The notes under the pieces: generated by a model
What the model was told of the DNA's origin: nothing
Seen by the model: only the letters and a program-made list of their open reading frames with translations
The model's database searches: none
Part shown: piece after piece, positions 18,741 through 27,814 of the stretch
Position numbering within the stretch: position 1 is the stretch's first letter
How the letters are laid out: every line of letters begins with the position of its first letter
DNA from: Sporosalibacterium faouarense
GTDB taxonomy: Bacteria; Bacillota; Clostridia; Tissierellales; VENL01
Assembly (NCBI RefSeq): GCF_016765695.1
Contig: NZ_JAETGO010000037.1
Location: 141,715-205,714 of the forward strand
Direction: 5' to 3'
DNA length: 64,000 nucleotides
Made by a program: the position numbers and the translations under genes

Positions 18741-19424
18741 TTAATCATTAGATTCTTTAAATAGGTTTGATTCCTTATCACTCATATTTCTCTCATCAAA
18801 AACATATTCTATATGCATATCTAATTTATCCAGATAACTTCTTAATGCTAGAGCTCTCTCTTTATATAATTCTGCTAAAGCCCAACTTCTTTGAGACAAA
18901 GAAATAGTACCATATATAATTCTTTCATTATTTACTACATCTTCATTCTCAAATGCATTAGAAGCTTTAATAGCTGCTACTACATCTCCTTCATTTTCAG
19001 CAAAGTCGAGATAATATTCATATGATTTCTTTATACTATCTTTTATATCTTTATGCCCTGATTCTAATAATTTGTTATAAGCATGTCCCATTTCAGCTTT
19101 CCAGCACTCTTTATAAAAATTTGCATATACTCTTAAGCTTAATGTACTATTATTTGTAAATTCATGGGTTCTAAAAAATTCGTCAATAGGATTATGTTTT
19201 TCACTTGAAGAATCATTATTAACTAGTTCATTTTTTGCTAGATAATTTTTTGACCCTTTTATATTATCTTCAGAAGGATTTATCAACTCTTCTGCCATAT
19301 TAGTTTTCTCATCATTCTTTTCCTTTACTTGACCACCTACTTGTATATTCCATAGAGAATAGACATTAAAACCAATACTAATTACTAATAAAATCACCAA
19401 AATAGGATATGTTTTTTCTTTCAT
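18741..19424 (-). CDS. Membrane-anchored hypothetical protein
   Basis: The start at ATG 19424 (MKEKTYPILVILL) places AAAGGA upstream; the first ATG (19448) is less likely. The 227-residue product has one N-terminal helix (residues ~6-24), a hydrophilic linker, and a helical domain with ECWKAEMGHAYNKLLE and ALAELYKERALALRSYL, whose pattern recalls LprI-type periplasmic proteins. No function can be assigned. Confidence 0.55.
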   Translation of the reverse strand: MKEKTYPILVILLVISIGFNVYSLWNIQVGGQVKEKNDEKTNMAEELINPSEDNIKGSKNYLAKNELVNNDSSSEKHNPIDEFFRTHEFTNNSTLSLRVYANFYKECWKAEMGHAYNKLLESGHKDIKDSIKKSYEYYLDFAENEGDVVAAIKASNAFENEDVVNNERIIYGTISLSQRSWALAELYKERALALRSYLDKLDMHIEYVFDERNMSDKESNLFKESND

Positions 19425-19474
19425 ACTATATAATGCAGTCCTTTCCATAAATCAAATAATTAAATCGTTTCTAT

Positions 19475-19978
19475 CTATCTGCAAACATCTTCATATATCA
19501 TTTCTACTATCTCATTTAAGCTTTGTTCTTTGTAAATATTAACCTCTGGAATAATTTTAATGAAGTTTTTTTCATTCCACCATTTCCTCATTTCCTTTTC
19601 TCCAAATTCATGGGCATTAGACTTGTTTTTGTGACGCTTTAAAGTTTCTTTAAAAGGTAAATCAAAGTAATATGCAAAAATTTGATTGTCAAATTCTATC
19701 TGAAGGTTTAGAAAAAGTCCCTTATACCACTCTGCATTTAAAATCCCTTCTAAAATGACTATATTACTATTCTTTTTCCCATAAATCGCCAGCTCATATA
19801 ATAGTCTACTTGCCCTTGGATTAGGCCCATCTTTTACAAATAACATTTCTCTTCTAACAACATCTTGTGAAATGAGCATAGTGTCATGTCCAAATTTCTT
19901 TTGTAATGCCTTGCCAGTTGATGTTTTTCCACTTCCCGAATTTCCTCTTAAGATTATTAGTTTAACTGTTTCTCTCAT
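19475..19978 (-). CDS. P-loop kinase-like protein
   Basis: The 167-residue protein starts with the Walker A motif LRGNSGSGKTSTGKAL at residues ~9-24. It follows with ISQDVVRREML, VILEGIL (Walker B-like) and the lid FGEKEMRKWW. This is the small-kinase group related to zeta-toxin, chloramphenicol phosphotransferase and uridine kinases. GAAGGAAGATAATT precedes the ATG. Its target may be an antibiotic or a nucleotide; this cannot be decided. Confidence 0.75.
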   Translation of the reverse strand: MRETVKLIILRGNSGSGKTSTGKALQKKFGHDTMLISQDVVRREMLFVKDGPNPRASRLLYELAIYGKKNSNIVILEGILNAEWYKGLFLNLQIEFDNQIFAYYFDLPFKETLKRHKNKSNAHEFGEKEMRKWWNEKNFIKIIPEVNIYKEQSLNEIVEMIYEDVCR

Positions 19979-20072
19979 AATTATCTTCCTTCTTTTACTT
20001 ATAATAAATCATAATCATTTAAACTATTAATATGAATGATTTCTATGATTTTTTATGTTTTATTTTTCCACT

Positions 20073-20468
20073 TTACTTATTTCTATATTTTTTATCAATA
20101 AATTGATTTATCAATTCGATATCTTTTAAATCTTTTTCTCTGCCAAGGTCAACTTTATGTTTCTTAATACTTTCTAAACTACCCACAGGTAATCCCTCAA
20201 TCATTTCAATTTCTTCTACATCCCAATTTTCAAAAAACTCAAATTCGGCCCCAACTTGTAGACTTCGACTATTATCATCTTCAAATTTTACTTTATAACC
20301 TCTTGATGCTAATTTCTCAATAATATTGCTAGTACAACCTAAGTCTATATCTCTTGTTTCTTCTTTTACACCATGTAATACTAGTGCTGCACCTGCCAAT
20401 ACCCAATATTCATTTATCGGTAAATTAAGCTCTTTTAATTTTTCAACAATATTTCCTTTTTTAAGCAT
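20073..20468 (-). CDS. Nucleotidyltransferase-like protein (DUF6036/AbiEii-like)
   Basis: The 131-residue protein has WVLAGAALVLHGVKEETRDI, ending in a DID-type acidic pair (residues ~22-44), and a C-terminal LPVGSLESIKKHKVDLGREKD block. This pattern is shared by small MNT-type proteins related to AbiEii toxins. No antitoxin partner is adjacent on this strand. The divergent AbrB-like gene starts ~145 bp away. AGGGAGGTTTTT precedes the ATG. Confidence 0.65.
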   Translation of the reverse strand: MLKKGNIVEKLKELNLPINEYWVLAGAALVLHGVKEETRDIDLGCTSNIIEKLASRGYKVKFEDDNSRSLQVGAEFEFFENWDVEEIEMIEGLPVGSLESIKKHKVDLGREKDLKDIELINQFIDKKYRNK

Positions 20469-20612
20469 AGAAAAACCTCCCTATTCTTAATGTTCTTTTA
20501 CATACTAATTTTAGTATAAGTTGCTACTAACTCTGTACGTCCAATCTCCTTGCAATAGTTTTGTATTTATATTGTAATTACATATGCAATTAATTTAAAG
20601 GAGGTGAAATTT

Positions 20613-21026
20613 TTGCGTATTCCTATTATATCTATCGGTAACTCAAAAGGCATAAGAATTCCACAAGCAATATTAAAGCAATGTAATGCTGATAAAGAAT
20701 TTGAACTAGAAGTAGAAGATAATCAAATAGTTTTAAAAACTATTAACCAGAAAAGCTATGACCTTTCATTTAATAACATTTCTAATATGACAGATAAAGA
20801 GATTCAAAATCTATTATATAAAGTCAATCCTACAACATTAAGCATTGCTTTAATAGATTGTGATGAATCTACTCAAAATAGAATATTCACCAATCTGTCT
20901 CAGAAAGCATGTAAAATGATAAAAAATGAAATTGAAAGATTGTCTCAAATGGATGCAAAGCAATTAATTATTGAAATGCATCGAGCAAAAATAGATAGTG
21001 AACTATCAAATATGATTCATAAGTAG
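20613..21026 (+). CDS. AbrB/MazE-type DNA-binding protein
   Basis: One of only two intact-looking plus-strand genes. The start is set at TTG 20613 because AAAGGAGGTG at 20597-20606 would overlap the GTG at 20604. The product (~137 residues) begins RIPIISIGNSKGIRIPQAIL, the swapped-hairpin AbrB fold found in MazE antitoxins and transition-state regulators. The C-terminal ~90 residues are helical and longer than in MazE. No MazF-like toxin follows. It could be a lone regulator. Confidence 0.75.
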   Translation: MRIPIISIGNSKGIRIPQAILKQCNADKEFELEVEDNQIVLKTINQKSYDLSFNNISNMTDKEIQNLLYKVNPTTLSIALIDCDESTQNRIFTNLSQKACKMIKNEIERLSQMDAKQLIIEMHRAKIDSELSNMIHK

Positions 21027-21038
21027 AACTATTGCGTG

Positions 21039-21068
21039 TAGTCCAGTGATCCTAAATATTCTGGACTA
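21039..21068 (+). terminator. Hairpin after the AbrB-like gene
   Basis: TAGTCCAG and CTGGACTA form an 8 bp perfect stem around a 14-base loop, 12 bp after the stop codon. Only a weak T-rich tail follows (TACTTTC), so termination is plausible but not strong. Confidence 0.4.
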
Positions 21069-21123
21069 TACTTTCTGCATACTATTCGTTACTAATCAAT
21101 CTTTAATAAAAATATACTCTCTT

Positions 21124-21395
21124 TTATTTTCTTCTATAATAATATATATCGCTCTTAACCTTTAATTTTTTGCCATTTATCTTAATCGTCTCATCATTTA
21201 TCCATTTCATTTGAGCTTTTGTACAATTATATTGCCAATAAATATTTCTCGTTTTACCATTACTATTATTTTTCACACTAGCTAAAACCGCATAACTAGT
21301 TGTAGCACCACCATTATTTAAATAAGCTGTCACACCCACTAAACCTGCTATTACAATGCCTATTACTATAAGACTCAGCTTAGTTTTTTCTTCAT
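21124..21395 (-). pseudogene. DUF5412-like membrane protein, frameshifted
   Basis: Behind TTAGGAGGATTAGG an ATG at 21395 reads MKKKLS and stops. One extra A in the A6 run at 21384-21389 would give MKKKTKLSLIVIGIVIAG and continue into the long frame ending at 21124 (GVTAYLNNGGATTSYAVL, NIYWQYNCTKAQMKWI). The full product would be ~90 residues with one N-terminal helix. It is either a real frameshift or a homopolymer sequencing error. Confidence 0.6.
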
Positions 21396-21490
21396 ATTCC
21401 TAATCCTCCTAAAATAAAAATCTTAACTTAGCAAAGAATATAGAGTTCACCACAAATCTCTAAACTAATACTCTTAAACTAATAAGTATC

Positions 21491-22171
21491 TCATGCAATA
21501 AAGTCAAGAGCTCCATGAATAAAAGAAGGTAATACAATATTACTATTACGTGTATATATATAGATAAATAATAAACTTCCTACAATCCCTCCACCAATCT
21601 CATTAAATATAGAATTTAAAAAAGATCCCTCTTTTAATACAATATTGACTGGTGCATGCATTATTCCAAAGAAAATCCCACTTAAGATAGTTCCATATTT
21701 TTTCCCAAAGCATACTACAAGTCTTGGCCATAGAAAACCTCTAAAAACTATTTCTTCACTAAAACCTAAAATACAAATGAAAAATATCAGATTATATATT
21801 ATCGAACTTAACTCTTTTCCATTCAATATATGACCAATTGATATAATAGCAACTAAAATAATTCCTAATATAATTGAGCATCTCAAGCCATGTTGCCTAA
21901 ATCCAATTGTTGATATTTTCTGATTTCTCAACTTCAAAATAATAAAAATAGCGATTATAGGTAATATGTAGAACCCTATACCAGATAATAATCTTCTTAA
22001 CTCTTTAGAATAAATCTTGGTATTAATACCTAGCATAAAGTCTTTAAATAGATAAAAATCGATAAAACTAAATAGAAAATAGGTTATAATAAAAATGATA
22101 GCTATATAACCATCCTTTTTCTTAATATCCTTAAATATTTCTTCTGGAAATATCCCTTTATTTAATTTCAT
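21491..22171 (-). CDS. CPBP family intramembrane metalloprotease
   Basis: The 226-residue multi-pass protein has the CAAX-protease/bacteriocin-processing motifs in order: SEEIVFRGFLWPRL (E-E-x-x-x-R, about 143-156), FFGIMHA (F-x-x-x-H, about 168-174) and SFIHGALDF near the C-terminus. Six to seven hydrophobic segments are visible. In Gram-positive bacteria these proteases are often linked to bacteriocin immunity. All catalytic residues are present. Confidence 0.8.
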   Translation of the reverse strand: MKLNKGIFPEEIFKDIKKKDGYIAIIFIITYFLFSFIDFYLFKDFMLGINTKIYSKELRRLLSGIGFYILPIIAIFIILKLRNQKISTIGFRQHGLRCSIILGIILVAIISIGHILNGKELSSIIYNLIFFICILGFSEEIVFRGFLWPRLVVCFGKKYGTILSGIFFGIMHAPVNIVLKEGSFLNSIFNEIGGGIVGSLLFIYIYTRNSNIVLPSFIHGALDFIA

Positions 22172-22294
22172 ATTATCACTCCCTAATCAAAATCACATTT
22201 TTAAAAAACCCCTATAAATTTATTTTGTAATTTTGTGACAATTATGTCTAGACTTTTGATGTTCGTTCAAGTTATTTTATAGATAAAATAGCGT

Positions 22295-22528
22295 TTATAT
22301 CTCCTTTACTAGCTTCCTGTTCTCCAATTCTTTTTCTAATACTTCAAAAATATTACTGTTTACTTTTACACTTTCCAAATATTTGATAAAGCTACTCTCT
22401 ATATCTTTAAATGATTGTTTAAAAGAATGAATAAAATAATACTCAAAATCATCACTTATATTTGAATATAATTCTCTATAAGCTTTCATGCCAAAAAAAG
22501 TTAGATATTCCCCACCGAGTTTTGTCAA
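22295..22528 (-). CDS. Short hypothetical protein, possibly a C-terminal fragment
   Basis: The 77-codon frame starts at ATG 22528. The product is helical and acidic (YSNISDDFEYYFIHSFKQSF). There is no clear ribosome site. The arrangement just downstream of the HExxH gene suggests a fragment of a related unit. No family is recognised. Confidence 0.35.
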   Translation of the reverse strand: MTKLGGEYLTFFGMKAYRELYSNISDDFEYYFIHSFKQSFKDIESSFIKYLESVKVNSNIFEVLEKELENRKLVKEI

Positions 22529-22594
22529 AGTACATTATATGTTGCATTTCCATTGAAAGACTTTACTCAAATCATTTAAAATATTTACATACAA

Positions 22595-23254
22595 TCATCT
22601 CTCAACTGATACATACTGAATATAAGGTGTGGATTTCTTTTGAACACTAATATCAGGAAGATGCATTCCAAACTCTTTTAGATAGTCTCTTAGGTCATTT
22701 ATTATTTCTTTAGGAAGTTTTTCATTAATATTTTCATACTCTATACAATAATTAGGTTCAAAGTATTCTATATCATCCCAGATCCTATTTTTTATAACAT
22801 CATATAGCTTATCGCTCTTCTCTAAGGAATTAACTACAAGATAAAATTGAAAATATCCATATTCTAGTGGATTCTCAGCTAATTTATGATAATTTTCATT
22901 GAAAAATTTTGAGGCTGGAATACCATCTGGTATGGGACTAGGAATTATAGTTAGTACTTCTTCTAAAAATTTTTTTAACATTTCCAATCTTTCTTCTTGT
23001 TGATTTCCCCTCCAAAATGCAACTGCGAATTCATTTACATATTGCTCTTCTTTCCATGGATTCTCCTGCTCCGTTGAACCGTATTGGAATTTCAAAATAT
23101 GTCCCATTTCATGAACTATATTATACCAATAAAAATACAACTCATAACATTGCTTGGCTTTCTTACCATTACCTTGAAACATCTCCGAGAATAAAGATTT
23201 AATTTCATCATCTAATTCTTCCCAACTTGAATAATATAACTTAATATGTCCCAT
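22595..23254 (-). CDS. HExxH zincin-like protein
   Basis: The 219-residue soluble protein has NIVHEMGHIL at about residues 46-55, the zincin zinc-binding and catalytic motif, followed downstream by YVNEFAVAFW, which may give the third ligand (Glu). No secretion signal is present. TTTAGGGGGATTTT precedes the ATG. It follows the PP2C gene with a 38 bp gap, so the two may be co-transcribed. Substrate unknown. Confidence 0.65.
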   Translation of the reverse strand: MGHIKLYYSSWEELDDEIKSLFSEMFQGNGKKAKQCYELYFYWYNIVHEMGHILKFQYGSTEQENPWKEEQYVNEFAVAFWRGNQQEERLEMLKKFLEEVLTIIPSPIPDGIPASKFFNENYHKLAENPLEYGYFQFYLVVNSLEKSDKLYDVIKNRIWDDIEYFEPNYCIEYENINEKLPKEIINDLRDYLKEFGMHLPDISVQKKSTPYIQYVSVER

Positions 23255-23292
23255 TATAAAATCCCCCTAAATTTTTTAAATAATAGCTATTT

Positions 23293-24108
23293 CTATCTGG
23301 AAGGACGACAAGCTTTATTTTTATTGTAGTACGCCCATCCTATCGTAGTAGCACTATCCCTTCCCTTTTCTTCATTTACTCTATTCAATAAATTAAATAT
23401 GTTGCTCTTAATATTTACCTTCCCATTATCCTCACTTTTTGTCAGTACATCATATATTAATTTTGAGTTTTCAAACGGTCTTTCTCCACATTCTAGTACT
23501 CCATCTGTAATTAGATAAATATAGTTCCAACCTTCTCTTAACTCTCTTATCCCTGTTGAATAACAAGGTACAGTTAAGTTTAATGAGTTGACTTGTCCAA
23601 CCCATTGATAAAATTGTCTTTGATTCAGTTTATATTGTCCTAACTCTGCAAATTCAGGATGCAACAAATAAACCAAATTATCTCCAATTGAGAGCCACCA
23701 CACGTATTGTTCTCTCTGAATACAAATTAAACAAGCTGTTTCTCCCTTTACTTTTTTACTCTTTTGCACAAATTCTTTACTTAGAAAAATATCTAAAATT
23801 AAATTTTCAACTTTAGCAAACATAGTCTCAATTGGTAAGTTTAGTACTGACAACAATTCTTCTTTGTACTTTATCATATAATTAAGAACCAATTTAGCAC
23901 TCTCTGATGAAGTGTGAGCATCCAAAATCATTGCAAACTTCCAATCACTATCAGATAAAACAAATGCTCCATCTTCATTTTTGTCTGCACCAGCTTCTGT
24001 ATTTCCACCATAACTCCCAATGTATATGCTGCCACATTTTTTTATATCTATCTCATCAAGATGCATTTCATCATTTCCAAGCCATTTTAACTCACTATAT
24101 GTACTCAT
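23293..24108 (-). CDS. PP2C-like serine/threonine phosphatase
   Basis: The 271-residue protein shows PP2C motifs: NEDGAFVLSDSDWKFAMILD, then AHTSSESAKLV (the D-G-H equivalent is D-A-H), LSIGDNLVYL, YLITDGVLE, and RDSATTIGW in place of D-D-A/N. The aspartates for two metals are largely kept. It probably dephosphorylates a protein in the cytoplasm. GGAGGAAGTCTC precedes the ATG. The D-A-H change may alter activity. Confidence 0.75.
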   Translation of the reverse strand: MSTYSELKWLGNDEMHLDEIDIKKCGSIYIGSYGGNTEAGADKNEDGAFVLSDSDWKFAMILDAHTSSESAKLVLNYMIKYKEELLSVLNLPIETMFAKVENLILDIFLSKEFVQKSKKVKGETACLICIQREQYVWWLSIGDNLVYLLHPEFAELGQYKLNQRQFYQWVGQVNSLNLTVPCYSTGIRELREGWNYIYLITDGVLECGERPFENSKLIYDVLTKSEDNGKVNIKSNIFNLLNRVNEEKGRDSATTIGWAYYNKNKACRPSR

Positions 24109-24546
24109 GAGACTTCCTCCTTTGTTTCCATTTTAATTTACCTTAAAAACATACTATCAAATTATCCGTTCCTACTAATATAAAACCTCTTCATATTATA
24201 AACAGTGTTAACTAACCTTTAAAGGAACAATCCTTAATCATGAATGTGATACCTAATATTCAAAGACTGTCCTACTAGATGCTTTTATGCAAATTTATTA
24301 ATATCTACAATATTTAGATTCGTCGTTTTCCAAATCTTAACCTTCATTTTTCCATCCAATACAATATTATAAATATCATATGATTTATTAGTATTCATAA
24401 CACTTTGTAAATAAAAATCTTACCTAGATTTTGATTTAACTTTAAATCCACATATTTATATCTATAAAAATAATATTCACTTATGAATGATTCCTACTCT
24501 TCTCTTGAAATATTAAGTGCCATACGGACATAAATTGTAATTGCTA
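24109..24546. other. Noncoding gap with possible eroded recombination-site repeat
   Basis: No coding frame is supported. The stretch 24186-24305 (CCTCTTCATATTATAAACAG, then ACTAACCTTTAAAGGAACAA) has the order of elements seen in the attC-like repeats further right but at low identity. The rest shows nothing recognisable. Confidence 0.25.
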
Positions 24547-25395
24547 TTATTTTACTTCAATATCCAGCATATTAGAAATTAGTTCAAAAGATATTGAGAA
24601 TACTTGTGGTCCAGCTGCTCCACATGCCAAATCATATTTAGGATAGAAAATTACTAGTGCATTTTCTGTAAGGTAAAAATTATTGGGATCAACCCCTCTA
24701 ATACTCTCAAATCCAACACCAGAGTAAGCATCGTCAAAATTATATCCACTACCGTAACCCAGTTCTTTATTGCTATTAATTTTGGTCATAATTTCTTTAG
24801 ACACAAATTCATATATGAAGTTCATATATTCATATTCATCTACTTTGAATACATCTCCTAGCTCCAATTTCTCTCCTGTATTTAGATTAAAAGTATCTCC
24901 TTCTATACCAGCCCATCCTACACCACCAGCTCCACCATTTAAGTACGCTGACATTGAAATGATATTTCCCAATACAGACTCAAGTTTGTAGTCAGCACTT
25001 CTATACCAATTGTCAGCTTCACCTTGTACCTTTATATTAGCTTCTTTTAAAACATCGAGTGGTAACTCATCATAGAAAAACTTTTCTTTATCAATAAAAT
25101 ATTTATTGATTTTAGGTATTCCATCGTAGTTACCTTTTAGTCGTGGTAACTTTAGTCTTAATTCTACAAAACCTTTTATATCATTGAAATACTTTTTATT
25201 AATATCAAATGTAGAAAAGCTCACTGTTTTATTGTCTGAATTTGATAGTTTTTCAGAATCACTCTCTGAAAATGATTTCTGAGATGGTTGTTGTAAATCA
25301 CCTTTATTATTCTCGATTACATTACAACCAGAAAATACTAATACTAGATTTATTATAAAAATTATTATTGCAAATTTTTGTTTTCGATAATTCAT
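24547..25395 (-). CDS. Lipoprotein with RsiV-like DUF3298 domain
   Basis: The 282-residue product has a signal ending in a lipobox (VLVFSGCNV, Cys near 24), a low-complexity Ser/Asn linker to ~60, and then a DUF4163/DUF3298 module: VELRLKLPRLKG, SAYLNGGAGGVGW, FNLNTGEKLELGDVF and FYLTENALVIFYPKYDLACGAAG. The same module forms the extracellular part of anti-sigma factor RsiV and of PdaC, where it can bind lysozyme. There is no transmembrane anti-sigma part here. Confidence 0.75.
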   Translation of the reverse strand: MNYRKQKFAIIIFIINLVLVFSGCNVIENNKGDLQQPSQKSFSESDSEKLSNSDNKTVSFSTFDINKKYFNDIKGFVELRLKLPRLKGNYDGIPKINKYFIDKEKFFYDELPLDVLKEANIKVQGEADNWYRSADYKLESVLGNIISMSAYLNGGAGGVGWAGIEGDTFNLNTGEKLELGDVFKVDEYEYMNFIYEFVSKEIMTKINSNKELGYGSGYNFDDAYSGVGFESIRGVDPNNFYLTENALVIFYPKYDLACGAAGPQVFSISFELISNMLDIEVK

Positions 25396-25700
25396 TACTT
25401 TCGAGCTCCTTTTTTGTAATAGTTATGTATATGCAGACGGTTTCTATAATTCTATCTTGTACAATATAATTTTCCTATTTCTTCATTTGTAAAGTGTAAT
25501 TTAGGCCCCTCTTTAGATTGCGTTTTTTTTCTCAATTCCTACTATAACTATTAATTCTTACTGCTAATATTATATATTCATATTTTATGTCAGATACTAG
25601 CTTAATAACTCCAGGTGATTTACTTCCTTTTGAAAAGCAAAATACGATTTGTCCCTCATTGATAACTCTTAATCCCTCTATCTAAATACCTAATATTAAA

Positions 25701-25907
25701 TCATATTTCTAAATCTTCTCCCTCTAAATCTATTTCAATTTCTTTAACTATACTTCCTATATCTGCAGTTTGAAAATATTTTCAGGCTATCATCGCAAAT
25801 CTAAAAACTACACCACTATTGCTATTTCCCACAAAAACTGAAGTAATTTTAGGTGCATCTAAAATTCTTTTCTTTACAACTTCATCTGTAATAATAGTGG
25901 TTAACAT
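25701..25907 (-). pseudogene. Short remnant with in-frame stop
   Basis: A frame of 69 codons from ATG 25907 reads MLTTIITDEVVKKRILDAPK and continues to an in-frame TGA at 25782-25784 before KYFQTADIGSIVKEIEIDL and a stop at 25701. The frame is kept on both sides of the TGA, so a nonsense mutation is likely. The product is unknown. It lies ~140 bp downstream of the promoter in module c. Confidence 0.4.
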
Positions 25908-26014
25908 TCTAGCATTTTAAATACTTTTGAAATAAATCTTTAAAAAGTGCTACTCGTTAAATCTTTCTGCTAAAAAAGCAATACACCCTAGTACCCTAAT
26001 TAATCTTAAAGCTA

Positions 26015-26135
26015 AACTACGTAATCGGCTTTACATCATAAATTTATTATATCAAATATTTCATATTAATAACACTTAATACAATAAATCCCATAATTGA
26101 ACGAAAAAAATAGCTCTATATGAAATAGACCCTGA
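26015..26135 (-). repeat. Terminator-promoter module, copy c
   Basis: This copy holds the best-conserved promoter half: on minus, TTAAGTGTTATTAATATGAA leads into TGATATAAT (hexamer 26046-26051), then AATTTATGATGTAAAGCC. The terminator half has a T-run at 26104-26110 but only a weak hairpin. It separates the membrane protein at 26227-26676 from the remnant and lipoprotein downstream. Confidence 0.65.
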
Positions 26136-26226
26136 CTATGTTTGTATCTAACTAAGGAATGTATTACGGTTACTTGTTCACAAAAACTTTCTTCTTTACC
26201 TATACTAAAGCATATTTCAGTCTATA

Positions 26227-26676
26227 TTATGATTTTTTACACATACTTTTCCATTGAAGTCCTAACCACATTACTGTTGTTGGTATAAATGAAACCCAAA
26301 AAGCCCTTAAAGGATGTAGCCCACTAAATTTCTCATTTATAGGCACATAACATAATTCTAAAATTGGACTAACACTTGAATAATAAAAACTGTATATTAC
26401 ACCTTTTAATAGCTCAACATTTCTATATTCATGAAAATTATAAATTTTAAAATCAAAAACCCATATAATTATACCAACTAACCAAATTGATGAAAACGAC
26501 ATCAAATTCTTAAATAAATTCCCAGTATCAAGAAAACATCTTCCTAACACGAAATATATAATTACCGAAAAAGCAAATAATATATTTTGAGCAACTATAT
26601 TTATAGAAGTTACCAACAATCCAATAGAAACAATTACTAAGTGTAATCCAAAAGCAATAAGATTTCTTTTTATCAT
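26227..26676 (-). CDS. Four-TM membrane protein, hypothetical
   Basis: The 149-residue product has hydrophobic segments at about 8-28, 32-48, 60-76 and 120-140. It starts MIKRNLIAFGLHLVIV behind GTAGGAGGGATTTA. The loop YSFYYSSVSPILELCY has a partner in the decayed remnant at 41800-42070 (IELVIFGIV). No known family is recognised. It ends ~90 bp before module c. Confidence 0.6.
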   Translation of the reverse strand: MIKRNLIAFGLHLVIVSIGLLVTSINIVAQNILFAFSVIIYFVLGRCFLDTGNLFKNLMSFSSIWLVGIIIWVFDFKIYNFHEYRNVELLKGVIYSFYYSSVSPILELCYVPINEKFSGLHPLRAFWVSFIPTTVMWLGLQWKSMCKKS

Positions 26677-26787
26677 TAAATCCCTCCTACATCTAAATCA
26701 AATTAAACCTCTAATCCTAATTTTGATATTTCATATAGGGCTTTAGGGGCAGCAATATTTTAGCACAATTATACTTAGTACAGTTTT

Positions 26788-27051
26788 CTATATTATATGG
26801 GGCGGATAAATACTTATAAATGCATTTTCGCCAATAGATAAAATTGCTTTCTTTATTTTTACAATCTGATTTTTCTTAACAATACAAAATAAAACATTCT
26901 TCTCGCCTTTAGTGTACATTCCTGTTCCTTTTAGCAGAGTAACACCATGCTTTATATCGTTTATAATGAAATTTGATATTCTTTCTGATTGTTCAGATAT
27001 AATAAAAAGAGCTTTTCCTCTTATTGCTCCTTCTCTAATAAAATTATTACA
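26788..27051 (-). pseudogene. YitT-type DUF2179 domain remnant
   Basis: An 88-codon frame with no start codon runs from a stop at 27052 to a stop at 26788. It contains ALFIISEQSERI, HGVTLLKGTGMYTKGEKNVL, and IKKAILSIGENAFISI. This is the C-terminal cytoplasmic DUF2179 domain of YitT membrane proteins. The five-helix membrane half is absent, so it is a truncated gene. Confidence 0.65.
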
Positions 27052-27059
27052 TTAACCCA

Positions 27060-27530
27060 CTAACTAAAATATCTTATATTATCATTAATATACTCAATTA
27101 ATAATTCGTCAATATTCTCTTCATACTTATAGCATTCATTATCTAAGGAGTCCCAAACAACTTCAGCTTTACTTATAATACTTTCTTTTATTTTTCTTCT
27201 TTCAAACATATCTTTTGGAACATAACTCCCAGGAAATTCCAATACAGCTTTTTCAAACAAGTTTTTAAATATAACTGATTTTACTTCTTTTAGTGCTTTC
27301 AATGTCTCTTCAGTATAATCTCCATATGAATGTTCAAAAAAAGATTCAAAGCCTCCACTATGTACTTCCATAATAAAATTCAAGATAAGATATACATTCA
27401 GTTCTTGAATCGTCATACCGTCCCTATCCTTTTCAAATGCATCATTTAATATTTGCCATACACTATTAGTTGCATCTTGTCCATCACTCTTTTTAAGTAC
27501 ATTTTTTACTCTCTCTTTTTTCTCTAACAT
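27060..27530 (-). CDS. DMP19/DUF4375 family protein
   Basis: The start at ATG 27530 (MLEKKERVKN) is behind GAGGAGAAG; the longer frame to 27587 is not supported. The 156-residue protein has the family core MEVHSGGFESFFEHSYGDY (about 65-83), then ETLKALKEV. DMP19 of Neisseria is a DNA-mimic protein, but most DUF4375 members are uncharacterised, so that role is not implied. Family call good. Confidence 0.7.
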   Translation of the reverse strand: MLEKKERVKNVLKKSDGQDATNSVWQILNDAFEKDRDGMTIQELNVYLILNFIMEVHSGGFESFFEHSYGDYTEETLKALKEVKSVIFKNLFEKAVLEFPGSYVPKDMFERRKIKESIISKAEVVWDSLDNECYKYEENIDELLIEYINDNIRYFS

Positions 27531-27659
27531 AATACACTTCTCCTCGTAATCTAATATAGTATAAGCTCTCAAAAACCATCTCAACAATTAAGTATATTCC
27601 CCTTTGTACACAATCAGGTTTAATATCACATTATCCTATTAAAAATGATTACCAATTAG

Positions 27660-27770
27660 CAAACTTCTAATGATGTTGCTAGAGCAAATTGATAATCTTA
27701 TACAAAAAATTCATTCATAACTCCTAAACTTCTCTCATAGACTTTCATTTCTATCTCCTCCATTTTCGTA
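27660..27770 (-). pseudogene. Deletion scrap of a pyridoxamine-oxidase-like gene
   Basis: The stretch matches the two ends of the intact gene at 47194-47664. The 3' flank text ATTACCAATTAGCAAACTTC is joined directly to the gene's 5' end text GATGTTGCTAGAGCAAATTG and its upstream CTCCTCCATT. About 430 bp of the gene body are missing. This is direct evidence of a second, deleted copy. Confidence 0.7.
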
Positions 27771-27814
27771 AATTGGTATTGTACTAACCTTAAACACCCT
27801 ATAATATCATCTAA

